A stretch of 63,787 nt of DNA from Thermus caldifontis (GTDB taxonomy: Bacteria; Deinococcota; Deinococci; Deinococcales; Thermaceae), in assembly GCF_003336745.1 (NCBI RefSeq), contig NZ_QGMX01000012.1:1-63787 (forward strand), written 5' to 3'. Position numbers and translations under genes: made by a program. Below, in pieces: positions 49,010-56,105 of this stretch. Under the pieces are notes generated by a model. The model searched no databases, had not been told where the DNA came from, and worked only from the letters and a program-made list of their open reading frames with translations. The first letter of the stretch is position 1; the number at the start of each line of letters is the position of its first letter.

Positions 49010-51346
49010 ATGCCCCGACTGGTTGCCATTGAAGCGCCATCCGGGTATGGGAAAACCACATATTTAGCCTCCCTGGGCGGGGCCTGGGTAGGCCTGTTGC
49101 CAGGCGAATCCACGCCAGAGGCACTCCTACGCCTAATCCACTTGGCCCTCTTGGGCACGCCACCCGCTGAGCCCCATGCCCCGGGGATGGCCAGGGCTCT
49201 CTTGGAAGCGCTGGGCCAGCGGGAGGTCCTGCTGACGGTGGACGACACCCACCACCTCAACCCTGCTGCTGCCGACTACCTGGTGGCCCTGCTAGGTGCG
49301 CCGGGGCTGACCCTTTACCTAGCGGGCCGGGACCTGGGCAACATACGGGCCTTGCCCCGCCTGGTCGCCTCAGGCTTGGCCACGGTGCTGGGGCCGGAAG
49401 ACCTCCTGGCCCTAACGGGATACCTTCCCGTCCATCTAGAAGAAGAGGTGGAGCACCGCCTGGACGCCATGCGCCCCGGCGAATATCAAGCCCTCCTCTC
49501 CTTGGCCGGGCTTCCCCTCTGGCGGGAAGAGGACTTGCAAAGGGCAGGCTTGTCCTTCCACCAGTTGGTGGCGGTACACGGCCTGCCCATCGGGCGGCGC
49601 AAGGGGGTGTACTGGCCCCAGGAGGTCCTCCGGGAGGCGCTGATACGGCGGGCGGGGGCTGAAGTCCTTATCCGCAACGCCGCCCGCCTGGAGGGGTCCC
49701 ACCCTGGGCTGGCAGCCAGGCTCTACGTGCGGGCGGGTGCCCCACAGGAGGTGTTGCGCCTGGCCGAGCCCCGCACGGAAGGCTGGATCGCCTACTCCCG
49801 CTGGGATGAGGTCCTGGAGTGGCTAGGCCCGGTACCGGAGGAACACCTAGGCCCCTTGGCCGGCCTGGTGGCCCTAGCCCGGCTGGAAAAGGGAAATGTG
49901 GAGGGCGCCCTAGCCCTGGCCCACGCCTACCCCACGGATCCCCTGGCCCTTCTCACCCTGGCCCTCCATGCCTACCGAGCAGGCCGGGCCGCGGAAGCCC
50001 AAGCCCTGGCGGAGAGGGCGCTGGCTGGGGAAAACCGGGGCGTCGTGGAACTCCTAGCCCGGCGCATCGCCCTGGCGGCCCGTATGGCCCAGGGTGTCCC
50101 CGGGGCAAGCCTTTTGGAGGAGGCCAAGGCGCTCCTGCGCAAGGCGGAGGTGTGGCCTAGCCAATACCTGGCGGTTTTAAGCCAGTACCTGGCCCTCTCC
50201 CCTCGCCCCACCCCTGCCCTGGCCCAGGAGGGCTTTCGCAAGTGCATGGAGCTGGGCCTGCCCCAGCGGGCGGCTCCCTTCCTCATGTCCTGGGTGGAGG
50301 CAGCCCTTGTGGGGCAGGCAGAACCGGAGGAGGTCCTCGAGGGGGCCCGGAAGCTCCAGGAGTACGGCAGGCTAGGGGTTCCCCTGGCCCTGGTCTGCGG
50401 GCACCTGGCGGAAGGGTCCCTACTGGCCTACAAGGGGGAGTGGGAGGGTGCGGAGGCCGCCTTTCAGCGAGCCAGGCTCCATGCCTCGGAAGGGGACTTC
50501 TGGGATATGTGGTACTCGGCTACCCAGAGCCTAGTGGAGGTCCACCTAGCCCAGGGCAACCTGCGGGAGGTAGGGGCGCTTCTGGATGAGATGGACCTGG
50601 TGGTGGAAGCAAGGGACCTGGTGCCTACCCACCGGGTCTACCGTGCCCTGTGGCTTCTGCGCCAAGGGGAGGTCCACCGAGCCCACCGCCTCCTGGAGGA
50701 GGCCAAGGACGATCCGGGGGAGGCTGGCGCCATCGCCCGTGCCCTCCTTGGGGTGGCCCTCACCCCCAGAGAGGAAACCCCCTGGTTTTCGCTTTCCAAG
50801 CGGCTCCTGGGGCTGCCCACCACCTCGAGGGTGGTGTCGGCAACCGAGCAGGCCCTATACGCCCATGGCCTGAAGCTGCGTCTGAGCTTCAGTGAGCTCA
50901 CCTACCTACTCGCCCTCATGCTGGCTCCGGGCACCCCAGGAGAGATCGCCGAGCGGGTGTACGGGGATCCCGGCAAGGCCCAGGCGGTCCATACGGCCAT
51001 GTCCCGCTTGCGCAGCAAGGGAGTGCCGGGCCTGGCCACCCAGGGACGGCGGTACGTCTTGGAGGGGTACCGCCTGGACCTGGCCCTGCGCATAGAGGCC
51101 TCCCGCCAGCTCCCCCACCTCCTGGAGGGCCTGGACCTGGGGACCCTCCCCTCAGAGCCCCCGGTCTGGGAGGTGTGGCAGGAGCGCCTCCGGACCATGG
51201 CCAAGGCTGTGGTCCTAGAATGGGCCAGGCGCGGAGTACGGATCAGCGGCGCCCACCTCCTCGACCCGGAGGACCCCGAGTACCTGGAGGCCCTGGGGTA
51301 CCCGGAGGCCCTCCACGCCCTGGCCCAGGGGGAACGATGGGCCTGA
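49010..51346 (+). CDS. Large P-loop/TPR/winged-helix regulator
   Basis: The 778-residue protein has a P-loop APSGYGKTTYL at residues 9-19, a Walker B VLLTVDDTHHL near 75-85, then TPR-like helical repeats from about 240 to 620, and a winged-helix domain near 640-700 (VYGDPGKAQAVHTAMSRLRSKGVPG ... RRYVLEGYRLDL), like the BTAD/OmpR type. This is the plan of STAND-class regulators such as MalT and SARP proteins, with the DNA-binding end at the C-terminus. It is divergent from tmRNA and overlaps the RNase H gene by ten bases. It may control transfer or the surrounding genes. Confidence 0.75.
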   Translation: MPRLVAIEAPSGYGKTTYLASLGGAWVGLLPGESTPEALLRLIHLALLGTPPAEPHAPGMARALLEALGQREVLLTVDDTHHLNPAAADYLVALLGAPGLTLYLAGRDLGNIRALPRLVASGLATVLGPEDLLALTGYLPVHLEEEVEHRLDAMRPGEYQALLSLAGLPLWREEDLQRAGLSFHQLVAVHGLPIGRRKGVYWPQEVLREALIRRAGAEVLIRNAARLEGSHPGLAARLYVRAGAPQEVLRLAEPRTEGWIAYSRWDEVLEWLGPVPEEHLGPLAGLVALARLEKGNVEGALALAHAYPTDPLALLTLALHAYRAGRAAEAQALAERALAGENRGVVELLARRIALAARMAQGVPGASLLEEAKALLRKAEVWPSQYLAVLSQYLALSPRPTPALAQEGFRKCMELGLPQRAAPFLMSWVEAALVGQAEPEEVLEGARKLQEYGRLGVPLALVCGHLAEGSLLAYKGEWEGAEAAFQRARLHASEGDFWDMWYSATQSLVEVHLAQGNLREVGALLDEMDLVVEARDLVPTHRVYRALWLLRQGEVHRAHRLLEEAKDDPGEAGAIARALLGVALTPREETPWFSLSKRLLGLPTTSRVVSATEQALYAHGLKLRLSFSELTYLLALMLAPGTPGEIAERVYGDPGKAQAVHTAMSRLRSKGVPGLATQGRRYVLEGYRLDLALRIEASRQLPHLLEGLDLGTLPSEPPVWEVWQERLRTMAKAVVLEWARRGVRISGAHLLDPEDPEYLEALGYPEALHALAQGERWA

Positions 51347-51831
51347 GCAGGAGGCTCTATACCGATGCCTCGCACCGGGGGGACCTGGCTGCGGTGGCCG
51401 TGGTCCTACAGGAGGGCACCACCTTCCGGCTCCTCCACGTGGGAGCCGTGTGGGCGGGGGACAACAACGAAGCGGAACGGGCGGCCTTCCTCAAGGCCCT
51501 TCGCTTAGCCCCGCAGGGGGCTACGGTGTACACCGACTCGGGCCATGTCCAGGCCCTCCTCCGGGGCCGTGTGACCCCTGGCCCCCGGGAGGCCTCCTGG
51601 CTGCGGAAGTGCAAGGCCGTGATGCGGGCCAAGGGCCTGGGTTGGGACTTCACCGGGGGCCGCAAGCGGCGGCACGACGGATACGTGCGCAAGGGGCATC
51701 GTCTGGCCGATAAGGCTGCCAAGGAACTGGCTAGGTTGTTGCCAGGGGAGAGGGTTGGCAATATGCTCAAGCCATGTCCGGCCGTAGACAAACCGATCAA
51801 CCCTTGCCGCCCCGTATCCTCGCCATCATAG
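51337..51831 (+). CDS. RNase HI-like protein
   Basis: ATG at 51337 overlaps the regulator stop. The 164-residue protein has the RNase H carboxylates: YTDASHRG (Asp), NNEAERAAFLKAL (Glu), VYTDSGHVQALL (Asp) and a final HxxAD-like HRLADKAAKE. It should cut RNA in RNA-DNA hybrids, useful for primer removal. The C-terminal 25 residues overlap the XRE gene and may be spurious extension beyond the fold. Confidence 0.85.
   Translation: MGLSRRLYTDASHRGDLAAVAVVLQEGTTFRLLHVGAVWAGDNNEAERAAFLKALRLAPQGATVYTDSGHVQALLRGRVTPGPREASWLRKCKAVMRAKGLGWDFTGGRKRRHDGYVRKGHRLADKAAKELARLLPGERVGNMLKPCPAVDKPINPCRPVSSPS
51739..51767 (+). promoter_or_regulatory. Promoter TTGCCA-17-TATGCT of the XRE gene
   Basis: -35 at 51739-51744, -10 at 51762-51767, ATG at 51774: a leaderless start inside the RNase H gene. 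TTGCCA and TGGCAA (51756-51761) form a dyad across the spacer, which suits autoregulation. Confidence 0.6.
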
Positions 51832-52430
51832 AGCGGCGAAAGGAACTGGGGCTCACCCAGGAAGAACTGGCTAGACGAGCAGGTTTTTCGGTGAGCCTTA
51901 TGGCCAAGATTGAGCGGGGGGCTGTGGATCCCCGGTCCCTATCCACGGCCAACCTGGTGGGCTTGGCCAAGGTGCTGGGCCTTCCCCTGTCGGTGCTGCT
52001 GGACGAACGGCTGGAAGGCCTGGACGAGGTTAAGCCCCTTCCCATCCCCATCTACACGAGCGCAGATGCCGCCTTTGCTGGCAAGGGCACAGGGCGTATG
52101 GGGGTGCTCGGCCATGAGGACCTACCCAAGGGGGCCCTTTGGGAGCGCTTGGTCTTCTTGGAGCTACCTTCTCGGCTCCTGGTTTCCCCCTCCCTCCCCT
52201 TTGCTCCCACCAAGCCCAGCCGCCTCCTGGTGGAGATGCGTCCCCTCCTGTCCCCCAAGGGGGTCTATGCGGGGCGCTACCAGGGGCATCCGGCCCTCTT
52301 CACCCAAGAGGACGTGGAAAGGGGCAGCTTCCCCCTCTATCCCTTGGCCCGCGACCTCCCTACCCTGTGGGTAGAGGGGGATAAGCCCGAGGTGTTGGGG
52401 CTCGTGAGGGCCATGTGGACGTGGCTCTGA
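51774..52430 (+). CDS. XRE-family regulator
   Basis: The 218-residue protein has a classical helix-turn-helix at residues 12-65 (ILAIIERRKELGLTQEELARRAGFSVSLMAKIERGAV). The C-terminal 130 residues have the strand-rich pattern of a ligand or dimer domain but no clear S24 peptidase Ser/Lys pair. It overlaps the RNase H gene by 58 bases and has its own promoter with a dyad. It is the likeliest binder of the TGGCAA or TTAGCTA sites (inference). Confidence 0.85.
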   Translation: MSGRRQTDQPLPPRILAIIERRKELGLTQEELARRAGFSVSLMAKIERGAVDPRSLSTANLVGLAKVLGLPLSVLLDERLEGLDEVKPLPIPIYTSADAAFAGKGTGRMGVLGHEDLPKGALWERLVFLELPSRLLVSPSLPFAPTKPSRLLVEMRPLLSPKGVYAGRYQGHPALFTQEDVERGSFPLYPLARDLPTLWVEGDKPEVLGLVRAMWTWL

Positions 52431-52440
52431 TGGCAACCTA

Positions 52441-52469
52441 TTGCTAATCCGGGCGGGTTATGCTAGTAT
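52441..52469 (+). promoter_or_regulatory. Promoter TTGCTA-17-TAGTAT upstream of rep
   Basis: -35 at 52441-52446 and -10 at 52464-52469. Seven bases later an ATG (52476) opens a ten-codon frame (MDFSAVGAVL), then some 120 bases of leader with dyads. It probably transcribes the leader and rep. Confidence 0.6.
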
Positions 52470-52582
52470 CCCCATATGGACTTCTCAGCCGTCGGTGCTG
52501 TGCTATAGTGACCCAAACGGGGGGTGAGAGGCAGGGATGATACAGGGGTAAAAAGGTGAAGGCGGGTCTTCGAGGACCCTCC

Positions 52583-52620
52583 TTCTGGTATCCAGGTTAG
52601 CTAACTCAAGGATACCAGAA
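52583..52620. promoter_or_regulatory. Large dyad with nested palindrome upstream of rep
   Basis: TTCTGGTATCC (52583-52593) and GGATACCAGAA (52610-52620) flank the perfect 10-base palindrome GTTAGCTAAC (52596-52605). The latter shares the TTAGCTA core of the elements at 16351, 21823 and 48095. It could be an operator, a leader RNA hairpin, or an origin element. Confidence 0.55.
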
Positions 52621-52630
52621 CAGGAGGTGA

Positions 52631-52759
52631 GTGTCAAGCCCTCGGCGACCCACGGGCCCCAGGGCCGGGGGTAAGCGGCCCAAACACACGCCGTGGGACG
52701 AAACGCTTGGACCTTTCTGGACCGAAAAGACGCAGGCACTTGGATTCCACACAGTCTGA
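52631..52759 (+). CDS. Possible 42-residue leader protein before rep
   Basis: GTG at 52631 follows AGGAGGTGA by three bases, close for a start. The 42-residue frame contains PWDETLGPFWTEKTQALGF and ends with TGATG, overlapping an in-frame rep ATG at 52759. High GC third positions support coding. Either this is a coupled leader gene or the region encodes the rep N-terminus from GTG 52693 in another frame. 52431-52630 otherwise holds only the promoter and dyads. Confidence 0.35.
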   Translation: MSSPRRPTGPRAGGKRPKHTPWDETLGPFWTEKTQALGFHTV

Positions 52760-53751
52760 TGCGGATCCTGCTGACGGGAAAGGTGGGAGGAAGGCCCCTC
52801 ACCCCCTCCGCCCTCCGGGTTCTCCTCGCCCTCCAGGCCCGGGCCCGGCTGCGGCAGCCGTGGGCGGGGGAAGGGGAGGTGGCCCAGGTGACGGGCCTGG
52901 ACCGCCGGAGCGTGCGCCGTGCCCTGATGGAACTCTGGGAGCTGGGCCTGGTGGAAGCAAGCTCCATCGGGTACCGGGTGGCCACGGGGGATGGGCAACC
53001 CGTGCAGACCCCCATGCATCCGATGCCGCACCCTGTGCATCCGATGCAAGGGGCACCCGGGGACAATCCCGTCCAGGAGGGCACGGAGAAGGGACCCGAA
53101 ATAAGAGAAGAAAGAAGCCTTGAAAAAAAACTTCCTTATCCACATCCCCAGCCGCACGGGCCAGATCCCTTGGCCGTAGGTGAGGAGGAGGATTTCACAG
53201 AAGGGCAGGAAAACCAAACGCCGAGAGCCAGTGGGCCAAAGGAAGCTCCACGGGAAGCATCCCCTTTCGCTGCAGCGAGCCAAAGGGTCCTTGAAGAAAC
53301 TTCCCCCGGCCATGTGAACAAAGGCACAAAACCCCTGCAGGAGGCCCTCAAGGGGGCGGGGCTTTGGCGGGACTTCTACCGCACCTTCCGGCCCGGCTTC
53401 GCCTCCTCCCAGCTCTTCGTCCAGTACCTGGCCCGGCTGGAACGGGAGGCCTTGCCCCTGGGGGAGGCCTTCCTGGAGGCCCTGGCCCAGACCCTGGCGG
53501 GGGCGGCTCGCGGGGCCGTGCGCTACCCCTCCGCCTACCTGGACCGGCTTCTGGCGGAGCGGGCTCCCCGGGCCCAAAGGACCACCTCTCCCCCACCCCT
53601 CCCCATGGGGGCCGAGGTGGAGCTGAGGGATGGCCGCAGGGGCTTCTACCTGGGCCTCACCGCTGGGGGGAGCAAGGGCATGCTAGAGGTGGACGGGACC
53701 GTCTACCTTCTAGACCCTAGCCTCCTCCAGGAGGCCCGTGTGGTAGGGTGA
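52759..53751 (+). CDS. Putative replication initiator (winged helix, lambda O/DnaD-like plan)
   Basis: The start is uncertain: ATG 52759 (330 residues, coupled) or GTG 52693 (352). The N-terminal 75 residues form a winged helix (LTPSALRVLLALQAR ... VAQVTGLDRRSVRRALMELWELGLVE). A polar, poorly ordered linker of about 120 residues follows, then a helical C-terminal domain. This is the design of phage O-type or DnaD-like replisome organisers. The linker is encoded by DNA with direct repeats, an A-rich tract and a consensus DnaA box, as in genes that contain their own origin. It lies between the XRE regulator and parAB. No other Rep was seen. Confidence 0.6.
   Translation: MRILLTGKVGGRPLTPSALRVLLALQARARLRQPWAGEGEVAQVTGLDRRSVRRALMELWELGLVEASSIGYRVATGDGQPVQTPMHPMPHPVHPMQGAPGDNPVQEGTEKGPEIREERSLEKKLPYPHPQPHGPDPLAVGEEEDFTEGQENQTPRASGPKEAPREASPFAAASQRVLEETSPGHVNKGTKPLQEALKGAGLWRDFYRTFRPGFASSQLFVQYLARLEREALPLGEAFLEALAQTLAGAARGAVRYPSAYLDRLLAERAPRAQRTTSPPPLPMGAEVELRDGRRGFYLGLTAGGSKGMLEVDGTVYLLDPSLLQEARVVG
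53015..53144. other. Candidate origin of replication inside rep
   Basis: TGCATCCGATGC occurs at 53015-53026 and 53036-53047 (21-base period). Then comes a purine/A-rich tract (53098-53130, with eight consecutive A) and TTATCCACA at 53136-53144, which is the exact consensus DnaA box. This is the lowest-GC stretch in the neighbourhood. Together they look like iterons, an unwinding element and a DnaA site. Confidence 0.55.
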
Positions 53752-53755
53752 AGGC

Positions 53756-54382
53756 ATGGCCGGCGTTGCCCAGTCCCTAGAGAGCACGCCCCCTGCCCTG
53801 GAGGTCCAGGCCTCGCCCGTGGGGGAGGACCCTACCCCCCAGGTGCACCTCCGGTTTGGGGAGCCCAAGGGCCACTTCTACTTCGCCAACCTCTGGGTCT
53901 GGGGCACCCTGATGCAGGAAAGGCGCCCGGGCTTCTTCCGCCTGGAAGGGTCCGAGGGGCCCATCCTGAGCTTCCGCTTTCGCCTTCCCCGCTGGGTGCT
54001 GGGCCGGACCCTGGGCAGGTTCAGCTGGGGCCGGTTCTGGCCTAGGACTAAGAAGGACGGTACCCTGGACCTCAAGGCCACCCAGCTTTACTCCATCGTG
54101 CCCTGGCGGGAGTCCCCCGAGCCCGGAGCCTTCCTCACCGCCCAGGGCCGCCTGGCGGCCGTGGACCGGGAGAGGGCCACCCTTACCCTGGAAATCCGCC
54201 CCAACCCCGACGGGCTTCTGAAGAAGCCCTTCACCCTGGTCCTATTGGCTCCCCTTTCCCTTATGGAGGCCCTGCCCCCGGTGGGGAACGGGGTTTACCT
54301 GGAGGGAGAGTACCGGCCCAAGAGCCGGCGTCTGGTGGTCAAGGCGGTGGTGCCGAGGCGGCTATGGGATGACCCCGAGTAG
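53756..54382 (+). CDS. Protein of unknown function, paralogue of the 55656 gene
   Basis: The 208-residue protein is beta-rich and soluble. Its C-terminal part (PFTLVLLAP ... VYLEGEYRPKSRRLVVKAV) has the same strand pattern as the end of the 55656 gene (PFVVRFLLKRP ... VVVVRGYLERGRLVGEVLL), consistent with an OB-like fold. It starts four bases after the rep stop, so it probably serves replication or single-stranded DNA (inference). Confidence 0.6.
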   Translation: MAGVAQSLESTPPALEVQASPVGEDPTPQVHLRFGEPKGHFYFANLWVWGTLMQERRPGFFRLEGSEGPILSFRFRLPRWVLGRTLGRFSWGRFWPRTKKDGTLDLKATQLYSIVPWRESPEPGAFLTAQGRLAAVDRERATLTLEIRPNPDGLLKKPFTLVLLAPLSLMEALPPVGNGVYLEGEYRPKSRRLVVKAVVPRRLWDDPE

Positions 54383-54424
54383 GGCCTACCTCCATGGCCT
54401 CGCCCATCTCTCCCGTGTCATCTA

Positions 54425-54444
54425 CCTCGGACTGAAGTCCGAGG
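54425..54444 (-). mobile_element. Right-end hairpin of the TnpB element
   Basis: CCTCGGACT-GA-AGTCCGAGG, a nine-pair stem, lies 37 bases past the tnpB stop. IS200/IS605-family ends carry such subterminal stems, and the guide RNA of TnpB is usually read from this end. The exact boundary cannot be fixed from this sequence. Confidence 0.6.
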
Positions 54445-54480
54445 CTTGCAGGTGGCACGATAGCCATATTTAGCAGCATC

Positions 54481-55551
54481 TCATGCCCCCGCGTTCGGCT
54501 GGATGACGGCAGCCCGGCGGCCAATATTGACCGCCGCGAAGTGGTCTGCAAGCCCAGAGTACCCGCAGACCACACAGCGAAAGAGCGCCTGCGTGGGACG
54601 ATTGGCCTTATCGGTGTGCCCGCAGGCTGGGCACTGCCGGGAGGTGTTGCGCGGGTCCACAAAGACCAGCGGTACCCCGGCCCGTTCGGCTTTGTACTGG
54701 AGCTTCCGGACCAAGTCACGAAACGCCCAGCTATGCAACGTGGCCCTCTGGGGCTTCCGAAGCCGTACCCGTTCGCGGATGCCCCGGAGGTCTTCCAGGG
54801 CGAGACCGCGTCCGGTGCGTTGAGCCTTGACCACGAGGCGTTTGCTGATGCGGTGGTTGACGTCGTTAGCGAAACGATGTTCCTTGCCCGAAAGCTTCTT
54901 CAGGAGCCGCTTAGCCGATTTTGTGCCTTTCTTTTGCAACTTCCTGCGAAGACGGCGGTAGCGGTGCCGGACCGAGTTCAGGTGCTTCCCCGAGTAGGTT
55001 TCCCCGTCCGAATCGGTGGCGATATTCACGATGCCGAGGTCAACCCCAAGAAAGCCTTTTGGGGTAATGGGGGGTGGGTCGTCGTACTCACACCACAGGT
55101 GGATGTACCAAGAATCCCGGCCCCTGACCAGTTGCCCGCCCTGAATGCTCCTAGCGCTTCGGAGCAGATGGCGCTGATACCCGGCGATGCGCATGGGCAC
55201 CTTCACCCGCCCGTCAACAGTCGAGAGGCTGACCACTTCGGTGTCCAGGTTAACCGAGAGGATGCGCTGGTCGTAGTCCACACTGGTAGCCTTGAACCCG
55301 CCCACTTTGTGTCCCTTGCGCTTGCCCACGCGGGCAATGGCCCGCACCGCCAGGTTGGCACTGAGGCCAAAGCGCTCCCGAAGCTCACGGTAGACCGCAC
55401 GCTGGAGGGCGAACGTGTTCCAAACGTTGTCCCTGCGGGCTACCTGAAGGGCGTAGTTACAGGCCTGGGTAAACTGGTTCACTGTGCGGGAGAGCTTTTC
55501 GGCTGTACTCGCGTCGGGTATCAGCTTGCACTTGACGGACAGGAGGGACAT
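54481..55551 (-). CDS. tnpB: TnpB RNA-guided nuclease homologue
   Basis: The 356-residue protein is a TnpB of the IS200/IS605 or IS1341 group. The RuvC acids are Asp171 (FLGVDLGIVNIA), Glu253 (ALEDLRGI) and Asp336 (LADHFAAVN), split by a zinc ribbon with Cys307, 310, 326 and 329 (CPACGHTD, CVVCGY). All key residues are present, so it may be active. No TnpA transposase is nearby, so it is a solo element. It lies on the strand opposite to rep and parA. Confidence 0.95.
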   Translation of the reverse strand: MSLLSVKCKLIPDASTAEKLSRTVNQFTQACNYALQVARRDNVWNTFALQRAVYRELRERFGLSANLAVRAIARVGKRKGHKVGGFKATSVDYDQRILSVNLDTEVVSLSTVDGRVKVPMRIAGYQRHLLRSARSIQGGQLVRGRDSWYIHLWCEYDDPPPITPKGFLGVDLGIVNIATDSDGETYSGKHLNSVRHRYRRLRRKLQKKGTKSAKRLLKKLSGKEHRFANDVNHRISKRLVVKAQRTGRGLALEDLRGIRERVRLRKPQRATLHSWAFRDLVRKLQYKAERAGVPLVFVDPRNTSRQCPACGHTDKANRPTQALFRCVVCGYSGLADHFAAVNIGRRAAVIQPNAGA

Positions 55552-55585
55552 GCCTTGATAGAGTATATCACGCTTCTAGCCATTG

Positions 55586-55636
55586 GGCAACGCATCTGCG
55601 TTGCCTTCCGCTTCCTCTCCGCATCCAAATGCGGAG
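55586..55636 (-). mobile_element. Left-end hairpins of the TnpB element
   Basis: GGCAACGCA-TC-TGCGTTGCC (55586-55605) and CTCCGCAT-CCAA-ATGCGGAG (55617-55636) follow one another upstream of tnpB. They match the position of left-end structures of IS605-type elements. The element would thus run from about 54400 to 55640. Confidence 0.5.
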
Positions 55637-55655
55637 CATCCGCGAAAGGGGTTCT

Positions 55656-56081
55656 GTGAGAAACACCCCGAGCCTGCGCCTCGAGGCGGAGGGCCTCTTC
55701 AGCAGGCGGGTCCAGTCCCCAAGCATGGGGGGTCTGGTCCCCGGCGTGTACTGGGTGCGCCTTTGGTTCCGCACGGACCGAGAGGGTTTTGCCAACCAGC
55801 TTTGGGTGGTGGAGCGGCGCCTCCTCTACCAGGTGCCGGTGGGGGGCGTGGATAGGCTCCCGCCCCTGGAGTTTTTCCTCTTTGGGGGGTGGCTTGGGGT
55901 CCACGAGGGGGTAGGGCGGGTCCTCATCCGCCCCCAGGATTCCCTGGAGGTGTCGCCCTTTGTGGTGCGCTTCCTCCTGAAGAGGCCCCATTTGGCCCCG
56001 GAGCCAGGGGGTGTGGTGGTGGTCCGGGGATACCTGGAGCGGGGAAGGTTGGTGGGAGAGGTCCTGCTTGACAGGGCGTAG
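55656..56081 (+). CDS. Protein of unknown function, paralogue of the 53756 gene
   Basis: A GTG at 55656 with AAAGGGG four bases upstream is the better start; an ATG at 55629 lies in the transposon-end hairpin. 141 residues, beta-rich, with C-terminal strands like those of the 53756 protein. The original 5' end may have been altered by the TnpB insertion. Role unknown. Its last codons contain the parA promoter. Confidence 0.55.
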   Translation: MRNTPSLRLEAEGLFSRRVQSPSMGGLVPGVYWVRLWFRTDREGFANQLWVVERRLLYQVPVGGVDRLPPLEFFLFGGWLGVHEGVGRVLIRPQDSLEVSPFVVRFLLKRPHLAPEPGGVVVVRGYLERGRLVGEVLLDRA

Positions 56082-56096
56082 CGCGTGAAATAAAGT
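56068..56096 (+). promoter_or_regulatory. Promoter TTGACA-17-TAAAGT of parA
   Basis: A perfect -35 (56068-56073), 17-base spacer and -10 (56091-56096), inside the upstream gene's end. The ATG at 56106 is nine bases after the -10, so parA is probably leaderless. Confidence 0.7.
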
Positions 56097-56105
56097 GTGG
56101 GCGAC

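Noticed and set aside
48586..49032. Plus-strand frames over the tmRNA region
   Set aside because: They coincide with the tmRNA structure and its terminator and have no protein features.
54541..55659. Plus-strand 372-residue frame opposite tnpB
   Set aside because: TnpB on the other strand has all catalytic and zinc residues; this frame has no motif.
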